From NCBI RefSeq assembly GCF_014698825.1, contig NZ_JACJTT010000023.1, positions 24,056 to 88,055 of the forward strand: DNA of 64,000 nt, in the 5' to 3' direction. A program made the position numbers and the translations under genes. Shown here in pieces: positions 46,374 through 55,211 of this stretch (the first letter of the stretch is position 1; every line of letters starts with the position of its first letter). The DNA is from Richelia sinica FACHB-800. Lineage in GTDB: Bacteria > Cyanobacteriota > Cyanobacteriia > Cyanobacteriales > Nostocaceae. The notes below the pieces were generated by a model. That model saw only the letters and a program-made list of their open reading frames with translations. It was not told the origin of the DNA and did not search any database.

Positions 46374-46970
46374 ATGCTAGGAAAATTTTTTCAACCCCCA
46401 GGAGAGGAAGATAAAAATCGCGTTCCTCCAGGCCAACATCTAGCGAAAGGCTTTCCTGTATTAACCTATGGAGCAACTCCCCAAGTCAGCATAGAAGAAT
46501 GGGAGTTTAGTGTGTGGGGTTTAGTCCAACCTGCTACATTTACGTGGGCAGATTTTATGGAACTACCTCAGCATGAATTTAGCGCCGATTTTCATTGTGT
46601 CACCCGGTGGTCAAAACTGGATGTGAAGTGGACAGGCATCAAGGTGACAGACTTCATCAAATTAATTACAATCGATGCTAAAGCTGCTCATATCATGGAA
46701 CATTGCTATGGTGGCTACACTACTAATATCTCTCTTCCCGATTTTCTCAGAGAAGAAAACTTTTTTGCCGTCAAATTATTTGGTGAACCATTACCACCAG
46801 AACATGGTGGACCCCTACGCCTAGTAGTTCCCCATCTCTATGCTTGGAAAAGTGCCAAATGGATTAATGGTTTGGAATTTTTAGAAAGAGAAGAATTCGG
46901 TTTTTGGGAACGAAATGGTTATCACCGGCGCGGGGAACCTTGGGCAGAAGAACGTTACAGCAGTATGTAA
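46374..46970 (+). CDS. Sulfite-oxidase-like molybdopterin oxidoreductase
   Basis: 198-residue protein of the oxidoreductase molybdopterin-binding (SUOX/YedY-like) fold. Visible are GVPPGQ-like RVPPGQHLAKGFPVLTYG, EEWEFSVWGLV, and DFHCVTRWSKLDVKWTG (about 73-90), where the Cys is the expected molybdenum ligand. Next are AHIMEHCYGGYTTNISL, GEPLPPEHGGPLRLVVPHLY and AWKSAKWINGLEFL, all family motifs. It lacks the heme and dimerisation domains of eukaryotic sulfite oxidase and has no signal peptide, so it is a short cytoplasmic member. The physiological substrate is unknown. Confidence 0.88.
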   Translation: MLGKFFQPPGEEDKNRVPPGQHLAKGFPVLTYGATPQVSIEEWEFSVWGLVQPATFTWADFMELPQHEFSADFHCVTRWSKLDVKWTGIKVTDFIKLITIDAKAAHIMEHCYGGYTTNISLPDFLREENFFAVKLFGEPLPPEHGGPLRLVVPHLYAWKSAKWINGLEFLEREEFGFWERNGYHRRGEPWAEERYSSM

Positions 46971-47109
46971 TTTTATCTTTACTGCTATTGAGCAAGGGAG
47001 AAAATCCGTTTTACATTGGGAATACTTTTTATGTAAATGGTGCGTTCACGACAATCTGACGCACCATTCATATTGGGGAGAATTGATGTTTTTATCCTCT
47101 CAATAATTA

Positions 47110-47790
47110 CTACTTCAACTTAAATTCCATAAATCCTGGCAAGCCAGGATAGATCATATTCCGGTCTACCACGGACAGGACTTTTTTATTAGCAGACGGA
47201 GACTTGAAACAACGGTAAACTATTTGGGCGACATCGGCTCGATGAATACTCCCAATGACATGGGTATCTTCTGTTAAAATTGCATTGCCTGTGGCTGGTT
47301 CAGAAATTAATCCACCAGGACGAATAATTGTATAGTTAAGCCCACTTTTAATTAAATGTTGTTCAGCCTTATTTTTTTCTATTAAAACTGGTTTTAATGC
47401 AGCTAAGGTTTGGGCAGGTAAAGCACTGGCACTATTGCCAGTACCAATAGATGTAACGAGAATAAATTTCTTGACTCCTGCTTTCACTGCGGCATCAATC
47501 AGGTTTTTATTGCCGATATAATCAGGTTTTACCTCATCTGCTGGAAACCCACCCACAGTGCTAATCACAGCTTGAATAGGTTCATCACCTAACATTGCAC
47601 GTTCAACATCATCAACATTCATTGCATCTCCTATGACGGTACGAATACCCAGGTCTGCAAGTTCAGCTTGAGCAGCCTCTGTTCTCAGAAGTGCTTTGAC
47701 TGGGAAATGTTGCGCTGTGAAACAATTGGCAATTTCTCTACCTACGCCGCGACTTGCGCCAGCCAGAAAAATGTAGGATGTATTGGTCAT
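47110..47790 (-). CDS. NAD(P)-binding atypical SDR oxidoreductase
   Basis: 226 residues with the N-terminal motif FLAGASRGVGREIANCF (GxSxGxG-type, about 8-24) and ALLRTEAAQAELADLGIRTV. KFILVTSIGTGNSASALPAQ, EKNKAEQHLIKSGLNYTIIR and PGGLISEPATGNAI follow the NmrA-like/SDR_a5 pattern, where the Tyr-x3-Lys is degenerate. ATG 47790 (MTNTSYIFLAG) is chosen over 47823. The same general class as the protein at 3786-4661 but not a close copy. Substrate unknown. Confidence 0.82.
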   Translation of the reverse strand: MTNTSYIFLAGASRGVGREIANCFTAQHFPVKALLRTEAAQAELADLGIRTVIGDAMNVDDVERAMLGDEPIQAVISTVGGFPADEVKPDYIGNKNLIDAAVKAGVKKFILVTSIGTGNSASALPAQTLAALKPVLIEKNKAEQHLIKSGLNYTIIRPGGLISEPATGNAILTEDTHVIGSIHRADVAQIVYRCFKSPSANKKVLSVVDRNMIYPGLPGFMEFKLK

Positions 47791-48311
47791 AGATACTGTC
47801 TTAGATAGATGCAGGATTGTCACAGATAATTAATATATCTTAGATTGATAAATATTCATAACCTAATTAATTAAAAATATTGTGGTCTTTAAAAAAAGCT
47901 TGATAAAAAAATAAAAAACCGAGACAAAATTTACTTTTTAGCTAGAATTATTGTATAGTGGTATTACTATTTAATTTAAGAAAATAGCGTAATAAAAGCA
48001 TATAACTAAAACTGGTTTTGGTCTGAAATATTAGGCACATCTTCCTTAATCATAACTGTTTCTATAAGAACAGCAGATTGTTTTATATTTTAGTTAATAT
48101 TTATTTCAATCATTGAAAGTTTTCTATTTATTTACCGAGTTTAGTAAATGTTTAAACTAATCTCTGAGGGTGGTATTTACCATAAATATCAACCTGGATT
48201 TGTGTTTTATTTTACATTTATAATTACTTACTTTTTTGCCAATCAAGGTTATAAAATTGTGTAATTTCATGGTTATAACTGACTGTAAGTATGCAATAGT
48301 TTACCGCTGTC
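47791..48311. other. A+T-rich intergenic region
   Basis: About 520 bases between divergent genes, strongly A+T-rich. No ORF, RNA gene, T-run hairpin or repeat family recognised. It holds the promoters of the SDR and WD40 genes. Confidence 0.4.
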
Positions 48312-50108
48312 ATGCAGATGGATTGGATTAGCTTACTCAAAACTCAACAAGTTGACTTCCTACAACGAGTCAAAAAACCTAAGACTGCCGATTTATCTCT
48401 ATTAGAGAGTTCAGTTAAAGGTTGTCATCGAGAAGTCATGGCATTTTGGGGTGAACCACTGGCGAAAATTTTAGAATTGTCTCGTCAGCAAGCGGAAATC
48501 ATGGCCAAAAATCCGCCCCCCATACCACCTGAATATCCTGAAGCACCGGATTGGACTATTCCTTTTCCTAAATATTTTCAGCGTCAAGCAGAAGATTATT
48601 TAGTGCGTGAGCAAATTGTAGAGCGGTTAATTACAGAACGCTTAGGTAAATTGGTAAAAAAAGTGCCGCTCGACACTTTGGAAAACATGGTGTTAGATGA
48701 TGAGGGTAATTTGCGGAGTGAAAGTAAATTTGCTTACTACTTAACAAATAATCCTCAAGTGCGGATACAAGTTCACGTAGCAGATGGTGAGAGTTTTAAT
48801 GGCATCAAAAAGGACAAAATTAAATGGTCTGTGCATCAAGAAGATGTCAAAAACTATCAAGTTTTAATTTTTCTCTGTTTGTTTTATCCATCTACGACTA
48901 AGTTAGGTTATGAAAAGCAAACTGTAATTGCTGGTTTTTTACCGACAAATAATCTAGAATTTGCTGAACCTAAACTATATTTATCTCCTAGTAATTTGTT
49001 GTATGCAGGGGGATTGAATTGGTATTTAGAATCTCTGACTACAAAAGAAAATAAATCTGCTGTCCATCATGAGAAAATATTGACAGAGACAATCCAAACT
49101 TTATCTGCCGACCATCCGCGTAAACATATTATTGGTGACTGGGAATGCTGGCAAACTTTGAGAGGACATACAAGAGGCATTAACTGTTTAGCATTCTCTA
49201 CTAGAATGTTGACCACCAAAGTTTCTGGTTGTAGAACTGCTGTGAAAACTTTGCCGATTTTGGCTAGTGGTAGTCGGGGAGAGACAAAGTTATGGGACTT
49301 AAGCAAAGGTGAGTTAATCGAAACTTTGTCAGAGTATCCCTGGACTATGTCTGGACTGGTGGATGAGGTCAATTCCCTAGCGTTTAGTGCAGATGGACAA
49401 ACGTTAGTGAGTGTGGGTGCAGATTCAACGGTGAAAATTTGGCATACTGGGGCCTTAGATTTAATTGATATTCTGCACAAGCATAATGGTGGAGTGCGCT
49501 GTGTAGCATTCACCCCAGACGGAAAGATGTTAGCGACTGGTGGTGATGATAGAAGAATTTTGTTTTGGGATTTGCGCGATCGCCAAGTAGAAACTGCTTT
49601 ATCCTTGGATGATACAGCTGCCCATTCCCTGGTCTTAAGTCAAGATGGACAAATTTTGATTACCGGCAGCTATCGGAAAATCAAAGTTTGGCGTACTTCT
49701 AACCATGATGGTAAGCCAAACCTTAAGGATAGTTATCTGCTGCACAGCTTAACAGGACATTCTCACGTTGTTAATTCTTTGGCCATTAGTGCTGATGCCA
49801 AAATTCTGGTCAGTGGGAGTCGAGATAAGACTGTGAGAATTTGGAATTTAGAAAGCGGGGAATTACTGCAAACCCTCAAAGGTCATCGAGATGGAGTGTA
49901 TGCAGTTGCACTTTGTCCCAATGAGCAAATTATCGCTAGTGGCAGTGCTGACAAAACTATCAAGCTATGGCATCTGGAATCAGGAGAACTTTTAGGTACT
50001 TTCACAGGTCATACTGATACAGTGACAGCTTTGGCATTTACAACTTCTGGGGAAATGTTAGTCAGTGGTAGCTTGGATAAAACGATCAAGATTTGGCAAC
50101 GTAGTTAA
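48312..50108 (+). CDS. WD40-repeat protein with N-terminal helical domain
   Basis: 598 residues. The first 270 residues form an unrecognised domain (MDWISLLKTQQVDFLQRVKK; CHREVMAFWGEPLAKILELS; VADGESFNGIKKDKIKWSVH; then a beta-rich VLIFLCLFYPSTTKLGYEKQ). Residues about 275-598 contain seven WD40 repeats, for example LTGHSHVVNSLAISADAKIL and GHTDTVTALAFTTSGEMLVS, giving one propeller. The first repeat carries an insertion and the fourth is degenerate. No NTPase, kinase or J domain. Propellers of this type serve as protein-binding scaffolds; the partner is unknown. A bidirectional hairpin terminator follows. Confidence 0.87.
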   Translation: MQMDWISLLKTQQVDFLQRVKKPKTADLSLLESSVKGCHREVMAFWGEPLAKILELSRQQAEIMAKNPPPIPPEYPEAPDWTIPFPKYFQRQAEDYLVREQIVERLITERLGKLVKKVPLDTLENMVLDDEGNLRSESKFAYYLTNNPQVRIQVHVADGESFNGIKKDKIKWSVHQEDVKNYQVLIFLCLFYPSTTKLGYEKQTVIAGFLPTNNLEFAEPKLYLSPSNLLYAGGLNWYLESLTTKENKSAVHHEKILTETIQTLSADHPRKHIIGDWECWQTLRGHTRGINCLAFSTRMLTTKVSGCRTAVKTLPILASGSRGETKLWDLSKGELIETLSEYPWTMSGLVDEVNSLAFSADGQTLVSVGADSTVKIWHTGALDLIDILHKHNGGVRCVAFTPDGKMLATGGDDRRILFWDLRDRQVETALSLDDTAAHSLVLSQDGQILITGSYRKIKVWRTSNHDGKPNLKDSYLLHSLTGHSHVVNSLAISADAKILVSGSRDKTVRIWNLESGELLQTLKGHRDGVYAVALCPNEQIIASGSADKTIKLWHLESGELLGTFTGHTDTVTALAFTTSGEMLVSGSLDKTIKIWQRS

Positions 50109-50133
50109 TTTCTAGTCTTGGAACTGAATGGAC

Positions 50134-50171
50134 AAAAAAGACGGAAGGAGAATTTCTCTTTACGTCTTTTT
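50134..50171. terminator. Bidirectional terminator
   Basis: AAAAAGACG (50135-50143) pairs with CGTCTTTTT (50163-50171), with a smaller inner stem around AGAATTTCT. A-run and T-run on opposite sides allow function for both converging genes (WD40 on plus, lectin on minus). Confidence 0.85.
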
Positions 50172-50215
50172 GGTTAATCCAATTAGGTAAGTTCTTCAGT
50201 ATTCAAGAATTTTGC

Positions 50216-50794
50216 TTAAGCAGAATAGAGCTTTTTCTTTTTTAGTAGTACACTCGCAGCACCAATAAGTACCAGTCCTCCCAGTGTTGCAGGTTCAGGC
50301 ACTTTTCTCTCTATAATACCGTATGTTGACTGAAAGCCTGGGCCTGCGTTTGGTAAATCGTTCCATCCACCACTACCATCACTCACCCAGTTCATTGCTA
50401 TATAATCCTCACCATCAGGAGGATAGGGAGTATTGTTTGGTTCACCTAAGGCCCAGTTTGTATAGGTTACAGGTTCTCCACTTACCCAGGCGTAGGAACC
50501 TTCTGTAACTCTATCTGTAAGTCCTATCCAATATCGGGTTGTAGCACCAAATGTACTGACGAGCCAAGCCTGTTCAGCAGCATCATTAATAGTAACCAGA
50601 TTACCACCAGCAGACTGAGCTTGAGCTTGAGCACCAGTCCATGTATCGAGAGTGGTTAAGAAGTATTCGTTTCCTCCATAGGTAAAGGTTGCAGCAGAGG
50701 CTGCACTACTTACTCCTAGAGATAAAGCGGCTGTAGCTGCTACTACAGATAAGTTCTTCATTAATGCAGAAGTGGTATTTTTGAAGCTGATCAT
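50216..50794 (-). CDS. Secreted C-type lectin-domain protein with PEP-CTERM sorting signal
   Basis: 192 residues. Signal peptide at about 13-34 (SVVAATAALSLGVSSAASAA). A C-type lectin-like domain follows: GNEYFLTTLDTWTGAQAQAQ, GGNLVTINDAAEQAWL, RYWIGLTDRVTEGSYAWVSG, WALGEPNN (the EPN-type sugar and calcium motif) and GGWNDLP (WND motif). The C-terminus has VPEPATLGGLVLIGAASVLL followed by KKKK, the PEP-CTERM signal for exosortase-dependent processing. So it is a surface or matrix lectin. Start may be ATG 50794 or ATG 50761. Confidence 0.9.
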   Translation of the reverse strand: MISFKNTTSALMKNLSVVAATAALSLGVSSAASAATFTYGGNEYFLTTLDTWTGAQAQAQSAGGNLVTINDAAEQAWLVSTFGATTRYWIGLTDRVTEGSYAWVSGEPVTYTNWALGEPNNTPYPPDGEDYIAMNWVSDGSGGWNDLPNAGPGFQSTYGIIERKVPEPATLGGLVLIGAASVLLKKKKLYSA

Positions 50795-51363
50795 GGAAAT
50801 TTTTCTCCTACTATATTTCCGTATTCAGTGATTTAACTGAATCAAAATGAATCGAGCTGACTAATCATATTTGTAGTATTAATTTTTTGGCTTTAACCAC
50901 AGTATTCACAATATATTTACTTAAATTTCATAGTTTTTTACCCATTTCTCTACAAAATCGATATTTTGCTTTATCTAAAGTTCATTTTAAATTTATAAAA
51001 TAAAGAAATATTAAATAAAATTACTGAAAAGTTAATGAGGTTTTAGCGTAGTTAGTAAGTTTGAACTTACACCAACCAAGTTAATTAGATTAGGTATAGT
51101 GATAAACTGGCATCTCATCAAGAACATCAAGACACTGTGGAGACTCTATAATAGTTAGATGCGATCGCTATATAAATAAGAAATTACCCTCCACACACAG
51201 ATTGAGTTGGAAGGTATTTGTAAGATACGCGGATTTTGATTAAGCTCTGCCGATTTTAACGGAATATTTGAAAAATGGTTGCACCCTCATACCCTCACAG
51301 GTAATTACACCCCATCCTGTACTTAAGTATATGGGGTTAATATATATTTGCTCACCCCGAGAG

Positions 51364-51404
51364 CCAAAGTCCCCCAATGGTAGTGAATGGGGGATTTTGG
51401 TTTT
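51364..51404 (+). terminator. Terminator hairpin without an annotated upstream gene
   Basis: CCAAAGTCCCCCA (51364-51376) pairs with TGGGGGATTTTGG (51388-51400), about 12 pairs, followed by TTTT. The T-run lies only on the plus-strand side, yet no plus-strand gene exists upstream in the 744-base gap (50795-51538). This hints at a short RNA transcript. Confidence 0.6.
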
Positions 51405-51478
51405 AAGGTCGAGTATCTCCCCGACTTCTCCCCTTTTTGTGAGTAAACTTTAAACAGCGAAATAAGAAAGCTCACGCT

Positions 51479-51506
51479 AGCCCTGGTTCAAAGAGCAGGG
51501 CTTTTT
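51479..51506 (+). terminator. Second plus-strand terminator hairpin
   Basis: AGCCCTG (51479-51485) pairs with CAGGGCT (51496-51502), and a T-run (51502-51506) follows. Oriented on the plus strand, 75 bases after the previous hairpin and just before the 3' end of the minus-strand Ap4A phosphorylase gene. Confidence 0.7.
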
Positions 51507-51538
51507 ACTGTAAATTATGATATGGGGTCAGGAATTGT

Positions 51539-52399
51539 TTACAGTGGAAAAGCAACTTTTTTTAAAACATTGATAGGCCCAACTTCCTTGACAAGTTGCA
51601 TTTGTTCTGAATTTCTGACTAATAAAGCACCAGCAAAACCCAGCGCGTTGACAGAGATAGAAGTAAATTCTTCAGCTGAGCGCGGTACAATTAACATCCA
51701 TTCTCTAGTTGCGAGTAAATTGTAAGCACCTGATTGGAGATTGTCATCAATTGCTTGAATACCTACCTTTTGTAATAGCTGATGGTATTTGTGCAGGGTA
51801 ATTTCTGCCTCTTCATCAGGGTTCAATATGGTAAAAGCGTGGACAAAAGGTAAACCGGGAATAGTTGCTAGAGAGTCTGCAAATTTGGCCGTTTTTAATA
51901 GTGGTGTAATGGGAATTTCTGTGTCAGCAACGGGAATGATTTGTAAATGCTTGTGTCGCTGACTTGCACCGGCAATTTTGCCCCCGTTATAAAATACTAA
52001 ACCAGGAAAATCAGCTAAACAAGCCCCCATCGCAGCAAAATCTGCTTGAGTTAGTAAGCTTTCCTGTTCTTCAAAGCAACGGGTAATAATTAGTAAATGA
52101 TGATCTACAACGTTGAATTTATTTAAAATACATACATGGGTAGGAGAGATATCAGCAACGAATAAATCTTGTTCGTAAGGTAAGAAAGGATTAAAGTCTG
52201 GACTCTGTTTTTCTGTAGCAGCTTTTTTACGGTTGAGATTAGCTAAAATTCTGACTAAAAATTTAACTCCATCCTGTTCAATCAATTCAAAATCTGTGGG
52301 GATAGATTGTAATGCCCCACATTGTAAAGCATGTTTTGTAGTTTGTTTGACACTTGTCCATAAGGTTCCTGGTGGCAGTAATATTTGCTCCTGAGACAT
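51539..52399 (-). CDS. ATP adenylyltransferase (Ap4A phosphorylase II)
   Basis: 286-residue HIT-superfamily enzyme that breaks diadenosine tetraphosphate with phosphate to ADP and ATP. The N-terminal part has FLVRILANLNRKKAATEK, then NPFLPYEQDLFVADISPTHV and LNKFNVVDHHLLIITRCFEE. The active-site motif is ASQRHKHLQIIPV (HxHxQ, about 155), with FYNGGKIAGASQ just before it. The C-terminal region (YNLLATREWMLIVPRSAEEF then SISVNALGFAGALLV) matches Apa2-type proteins. Full length. Role: control of the stress-related nucleotide Ap4A. Confidence 0.9.
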   Translation of the reverse strand: MSQEQILLPPGTLWTSVKQTTKHALQCGALQSIPTDFELIEQDGVKFLVRILANLNRKKAATEKQSPDFNPFLPYEQDLFVADISPTHVCILNKFNVVDHHLLIITRCFEEQESLLTQADFAAMGACLADFPGLVFYNGGKIAGASQRHKHLQIIPVADTEIPITPLLKTAKFADSLATIPGLPFVHAFTILNPDEEAEITLHKYHQLLQKVGIQAIDDNLQSGAYNLLATREWMLIVPRSAEEFTSISVNALGFAGALLVRNSEQMQLVKEVGPINVLKKVAFPL

Positions 52400-52458
52400 C
52401 TGTGTTTATAGTGAGGTGGTGCAAGATATTAGCATACCAACTTTTTCACCAGTGACTA

Positions 52459-52549
52459 TATAGCAGGTGACAGGGAACAGTGCTAAAAGTCTTTGGGTGT
52501 CTAAGTTGTAGTTGTAATTAATTTCCGCACTGTCTTGCCTACAGTTATA
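52459..52549 (+). repeat. MITE-like dispersed repeat, copy C
   Basis: About 91 bp beginning TATAGCAGGTGACAGG, then CAGTGCTAAAAGTCTTTGGG, and ending CTTGCCTACAGTTATA. Same order as copies A, B and D. It lies between the Ap4A phosphorylase promoter and the response regulator stop (52561). Confidence 0.75.
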
Positions 52550-52560
52550 AATGATCGTGA

Positions 52561-53217
52561 TCAACTAGAGAGATATGATAAAAATGTATTAGCGAGGATG
52601 GCAGCTTGAGTGCGATCGCGCAAATTTAATCTGTTTAAAATATTGGTAACGTGATTTTTCACTGTCCCCTCAGAAATATACAGCTTTTTGGCTATTTCCC
52701 GGTTGCTTGCACCTGTTGCAATCAAGCAGAGAACTTCTTTTTCCCTCGGTGTGAGTTCGGCTAAATTTTGGGGAACAGAAGGTTCCTCATGGGTGACATT
52801 TGCGGGGAATTGAGTTAACAGTTTTTTGACTATTCCTGGCCCAAGTTGAGAATATCCTTTCGCAACCGCACGAATTGCAACTGCTAATTCTTCTGATGGT
52901 GTATCTTTGAGTAAATAACCCATTGCACCATTTTGTAATGCGGCTTTCACATATTCTTCATCATCAAATGTGGTTAAAACTAAAATCTTAGTTTTGGGAA
53001 ACTGCTGTTGAATTTCTTTACTTGCTGCTACTCCATCCATAATTGGCATTCTAATATCCATTAACACCACATCCGGTTGGAGTTGACTAACTAATTCAAT
53101 CGCTTTTTCACCATTTTCCGCTTCACCCACAATTTCTAAATCTGTTTCCAATTCTAATAAAGCTTTTAATCCTTGACGAATCAAACTTTGATCATCAACT
53201 AATATCACTTTAATCAT
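52561..53217 (-). CDS. NarL/FixJ family response regulator
   Basis: 218-residue two-component regulator. The receiver domain has the acidic pair DD (8-9), phospho-acceptor Asp54 in VVLMDIRMP, conserved Thr (LVLTTFDDEE) and Lys in YLLKDTPSEE. The LuxR-type HTH (about 150-215) shows LTPREKEVLCLIATGASNRE and IAKKLYISEGTVKNHVTNIL. It overlaps the histidine kinase gene by four bases (53214-53217), so the pair is translationally coupled. Likely target is the divergent Spy-like gene and perhaps its own operon. Confidence 0.94.
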   Translation of the reverse strand: MIKVILVDDQSLIRQGLKALLELETDLEIVGEAENGEKAIELVSQLQPDVVLMDIRMPIMDGVAASKEIQQQFPKTKILVLTTFDDEEYVKAALQNGAMGYLLKDTPSEELAVAIRAVAKGYSQLGPGIVKKLLTQFPANVTHEEPSVPQNLAELTPREKEVLCLIATGASNREIAKKLYISEGTVKNHVTNILNRLNLRDRTQAAILANTFLSYLSS

Positions 53218-54425
53218 AATTTTTCTCTGGATAAAGGCACAGCTACAATAATTTGACAGCCATCACCTAAAGCACTGTGAATTTGAAAATTTCCATCTAC
53301 AGCTAAGGTGCGATCACGCATACTTTTTAAGCCAAAACCAGTGGAATTCTGCTGCACATCAAAACCTCTACCATTATCCTGAATAAGTAATATTAAATCT
53401 GCTTCTGTCGTAGTTAATTTTAATTCAACTGAGGATGCTTTTGCGTGTTTAGCAATATTTGTCAATGATTCCTGGACAATGCGGTAGATGGGGGTACTGA
53501 TATCAACAGGAAGGACATGTGTCAATTGGATTTGACACTCTATCATCACACCTGTAGTCCTCTGAAAATCTGTTGCTAAACTAGCAATTGCTTGCTCTAA
53601 AGATTGTCCTTGCAATGGATGGGAACGCAATGTTGAAACTGAGTGACGTACATCTTGTAAGGCTTTAGAACCCAGTTCTTTAGCAGTTTCTAAAAAAGCC
53701 AATGCCCTGGTTAAATCTGTTTTGGATAACTTTAAAGCCGTTTCTAATTGTAAATTTAGAGCTGTCAATGAATGACCCAAGGAGTCATGAATTTCTCTAG
53801 CGATACGGTTACGTTCTTCTAAGGTTGCTTGATATTCTATTTTGAGGGCATATTGGCGAAGTTTTTCATTAGCGATCGCTAGTTTTTCTCGGCTTTGTCG
53901 TTCCGATAAAATAGCATTCATTAATAATAATACAAATAATAAGCTTAAGCCAAATAAAACGGCTGATATGAACACAAAAAACCGTAATCTATCTTGAGCA
54001 ATGGGCGGAATTTTAAAGTTAGCAGAACGATGATTTAAATTGATTAAAAATAACACGAATGAGAGAGTTGTAACAACTAACCGCCCCTGTAAATCAAAAA
54101 TTAAACAACTGCGAGTTACTAACACTAAATAGAGAAACGGAAAAGAACGGGAGTTGATTCCTCCTAAAGAGCCAGTAATTAAAATTAAAATTATTTCTAT
54201 AGCTGTATATATGATTTTTATCGGCTGTCTACCCAGAGGTAATCTTAAGCCCATGAAACCAAAACACAGGAGACAAAAAATAGTTAATTCCGGTAATTTA
54301 GATGAAAACCGTGGTAATGGTGAGGGAATGACTGCCGTTAAAATGGAAATTCCCAGTAACACCCATTCTAAATATAAAAGAAATCTAAATGGATGGTTCT
54401 TAATTTGAATATATGAATTATTCAT
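53214..54425 (-). CDS. Membrane sensor histidine kinase (HisKA_3 type)
   Basis: 403 residues. Five to six membrane segments occupy about residues 15-175 (for example FLLYLEWVLLGISILTAVIP and FVFISAVLFGLSLLFVLLLM). A coiled coil follows, then HisKA_3 with the phospho-acceptor His in ERNRIAREIHDSLGHSLTAL (about 215). The HATPase_c domain has RIVQESLTNIAKHAKAS (N box) and DNGRGF with GFGLKSMRDRT. No extracellular sensing domain is present, so the signal is probably membrane-linked (as in DesK-like kinases, which sense membrane state). That is inference from layout. Confidence 0.93.
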   Translation of the reverse strand: MNNSYIQIKNHPFRFLLYLEWVLLGISILTAVIPSPLPRFSSKLPELTIFCLLCFGFMGLRLPLGRQPIKIIYTAIEIILILITGSLGGINSRSFPFLYLVLVTRSCLIFDLQGRLVVTTLSFVLFLINLNHRSANFKIPPIAQDRLRFFVFISAVLFGLSLLFVLLLMNAILSERQSREKLAIANEKLRQYALKIEYQATLEERNRIAREIHDSLGHSLTALNLQLETALKLSKTDLTRALAFLETAKELGSKALQDVRHSVSTLRSHPLQGQSLEQAIASLATDFQRTTGVMIECQIQLTHVLPVDISTPIYRIVQESLTNIAKHAKASSVELKLTTTEADLILLIQDNGRGFDVQQNSTGFGLKSMRDRTLAVDGNFQIHSALGDGCQIIVAVPLSREKL

Positions 54426-54661
54426 AAGTGATGATGAATAATGCAGGTTGTGACCCAGATAACATCTGCAAGGTAGTCTGATGTTAAACAGAAAGTTATC
54501 ACAAAATTTATCAATTGACCCTAGCTTTGATCAGAAATTAATACTAAATATGGATAATATGACTTTTGTCACGGTTTGAGTGTGACTTTCTCCTCATGTG
54601 GATGGAAGATGACAATATTTATCATGGTGGCATCAATCAAAGCCAAATCACAAGGTAAATT

Positions 54662-55165
54662 ATGAAAATCAAAACTCCCACATTTATGGCTGTAGGACTG
54701 ACCAAGTATGTGTTGTGTATTCTGACTTTGACTATTGTCGCTGCACCCCTGACAGTTCATGCACAAACTTCTTCTCCAGCACCAAATACAGAACTAAAAG
54801 AAAAAGGCCCATTTTCACGTTTGGGACTGACAGATGCACAAAAAGCGAAAATTAAAGAAATTCGTTTGAATACCCGTACCCAAATCGAAAATGTTCTAAC
54901 TCCAGAACAAAAAGAAAAATTAAAAGCTGCATATCAAGCACGCAGAGAACAAGGTCAAGGTACAGGTCAACGTTTAGGCAAACGTCAGCGTCAAGGTGGG
55001 TTAGCTAGCTTGAATTTAACTGATGATCAAAAAGCAAAAATTAGACAAATTAGAGAGTCATCAAAACAACAAATAGAAGCAGTTTTAACTCCTGAACAAC
55101 AAGCACAACTCAGACAATTGCAGGAAAATTGGAAAGCACGTCGTCAACAGCGTAACTCTCAATAA
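54662..55165 (+). CDS. Spy/CpxP-like periplasmic protein
   Basis: 167 residues with a signal peptide (YVLCILTLTIVAAPLTVHAQ, cleavage near 35). The mature part carries two LTxxQ-type repeats: LGLTDAQKAKIKEIRLNTRT with VLTPEQKEKL, and LNLTDDQKAKIRQIRESSKQ with VLTPEQQAQL. Helical, basic and Gln-rich, like Spy/CpxP/ZraP proteins that act as periplasmic chaperones or inhibit sensor kinases under envelope or metal stress. It is divergent from the kinase/regulator pair across 236 bases, a placement that suggests control by it. Confidence 0.85.
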   Translation: MKIKTPTFMAVGLTKYVLCILTLTIVAAPLTVHAQTSSPAPNTELKEKGPFSRLGLTDAQKAKIKEIRLNTRTQIENVLTPEQKEKLKAAYQARREQGQGTGQRLGKRQRQGGLASLNLTDDQKAKIRQIRESSKQQIEAVLTPEQQAQLRQLQENWKARRQQRNSQ

Positions 55166-55211
55166 TTGCCATTAGGTAACATCAATTTTCGGGAATGGGG
55201 AATGATAAGTT

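Noticed and set aside
51268..51453. 61-codon plus-strand ORF
   Set aside because: It runs through the strong terminator hairpin at 51364-51404, so is not likely to be coding.
51479..51506. tRNA T-arm-like GGTTCAAAG
   Set aside because: Only the TTCAA-like piece matches; no acceptor or anticodon arm is present. The sequence is a terminator hairpin.
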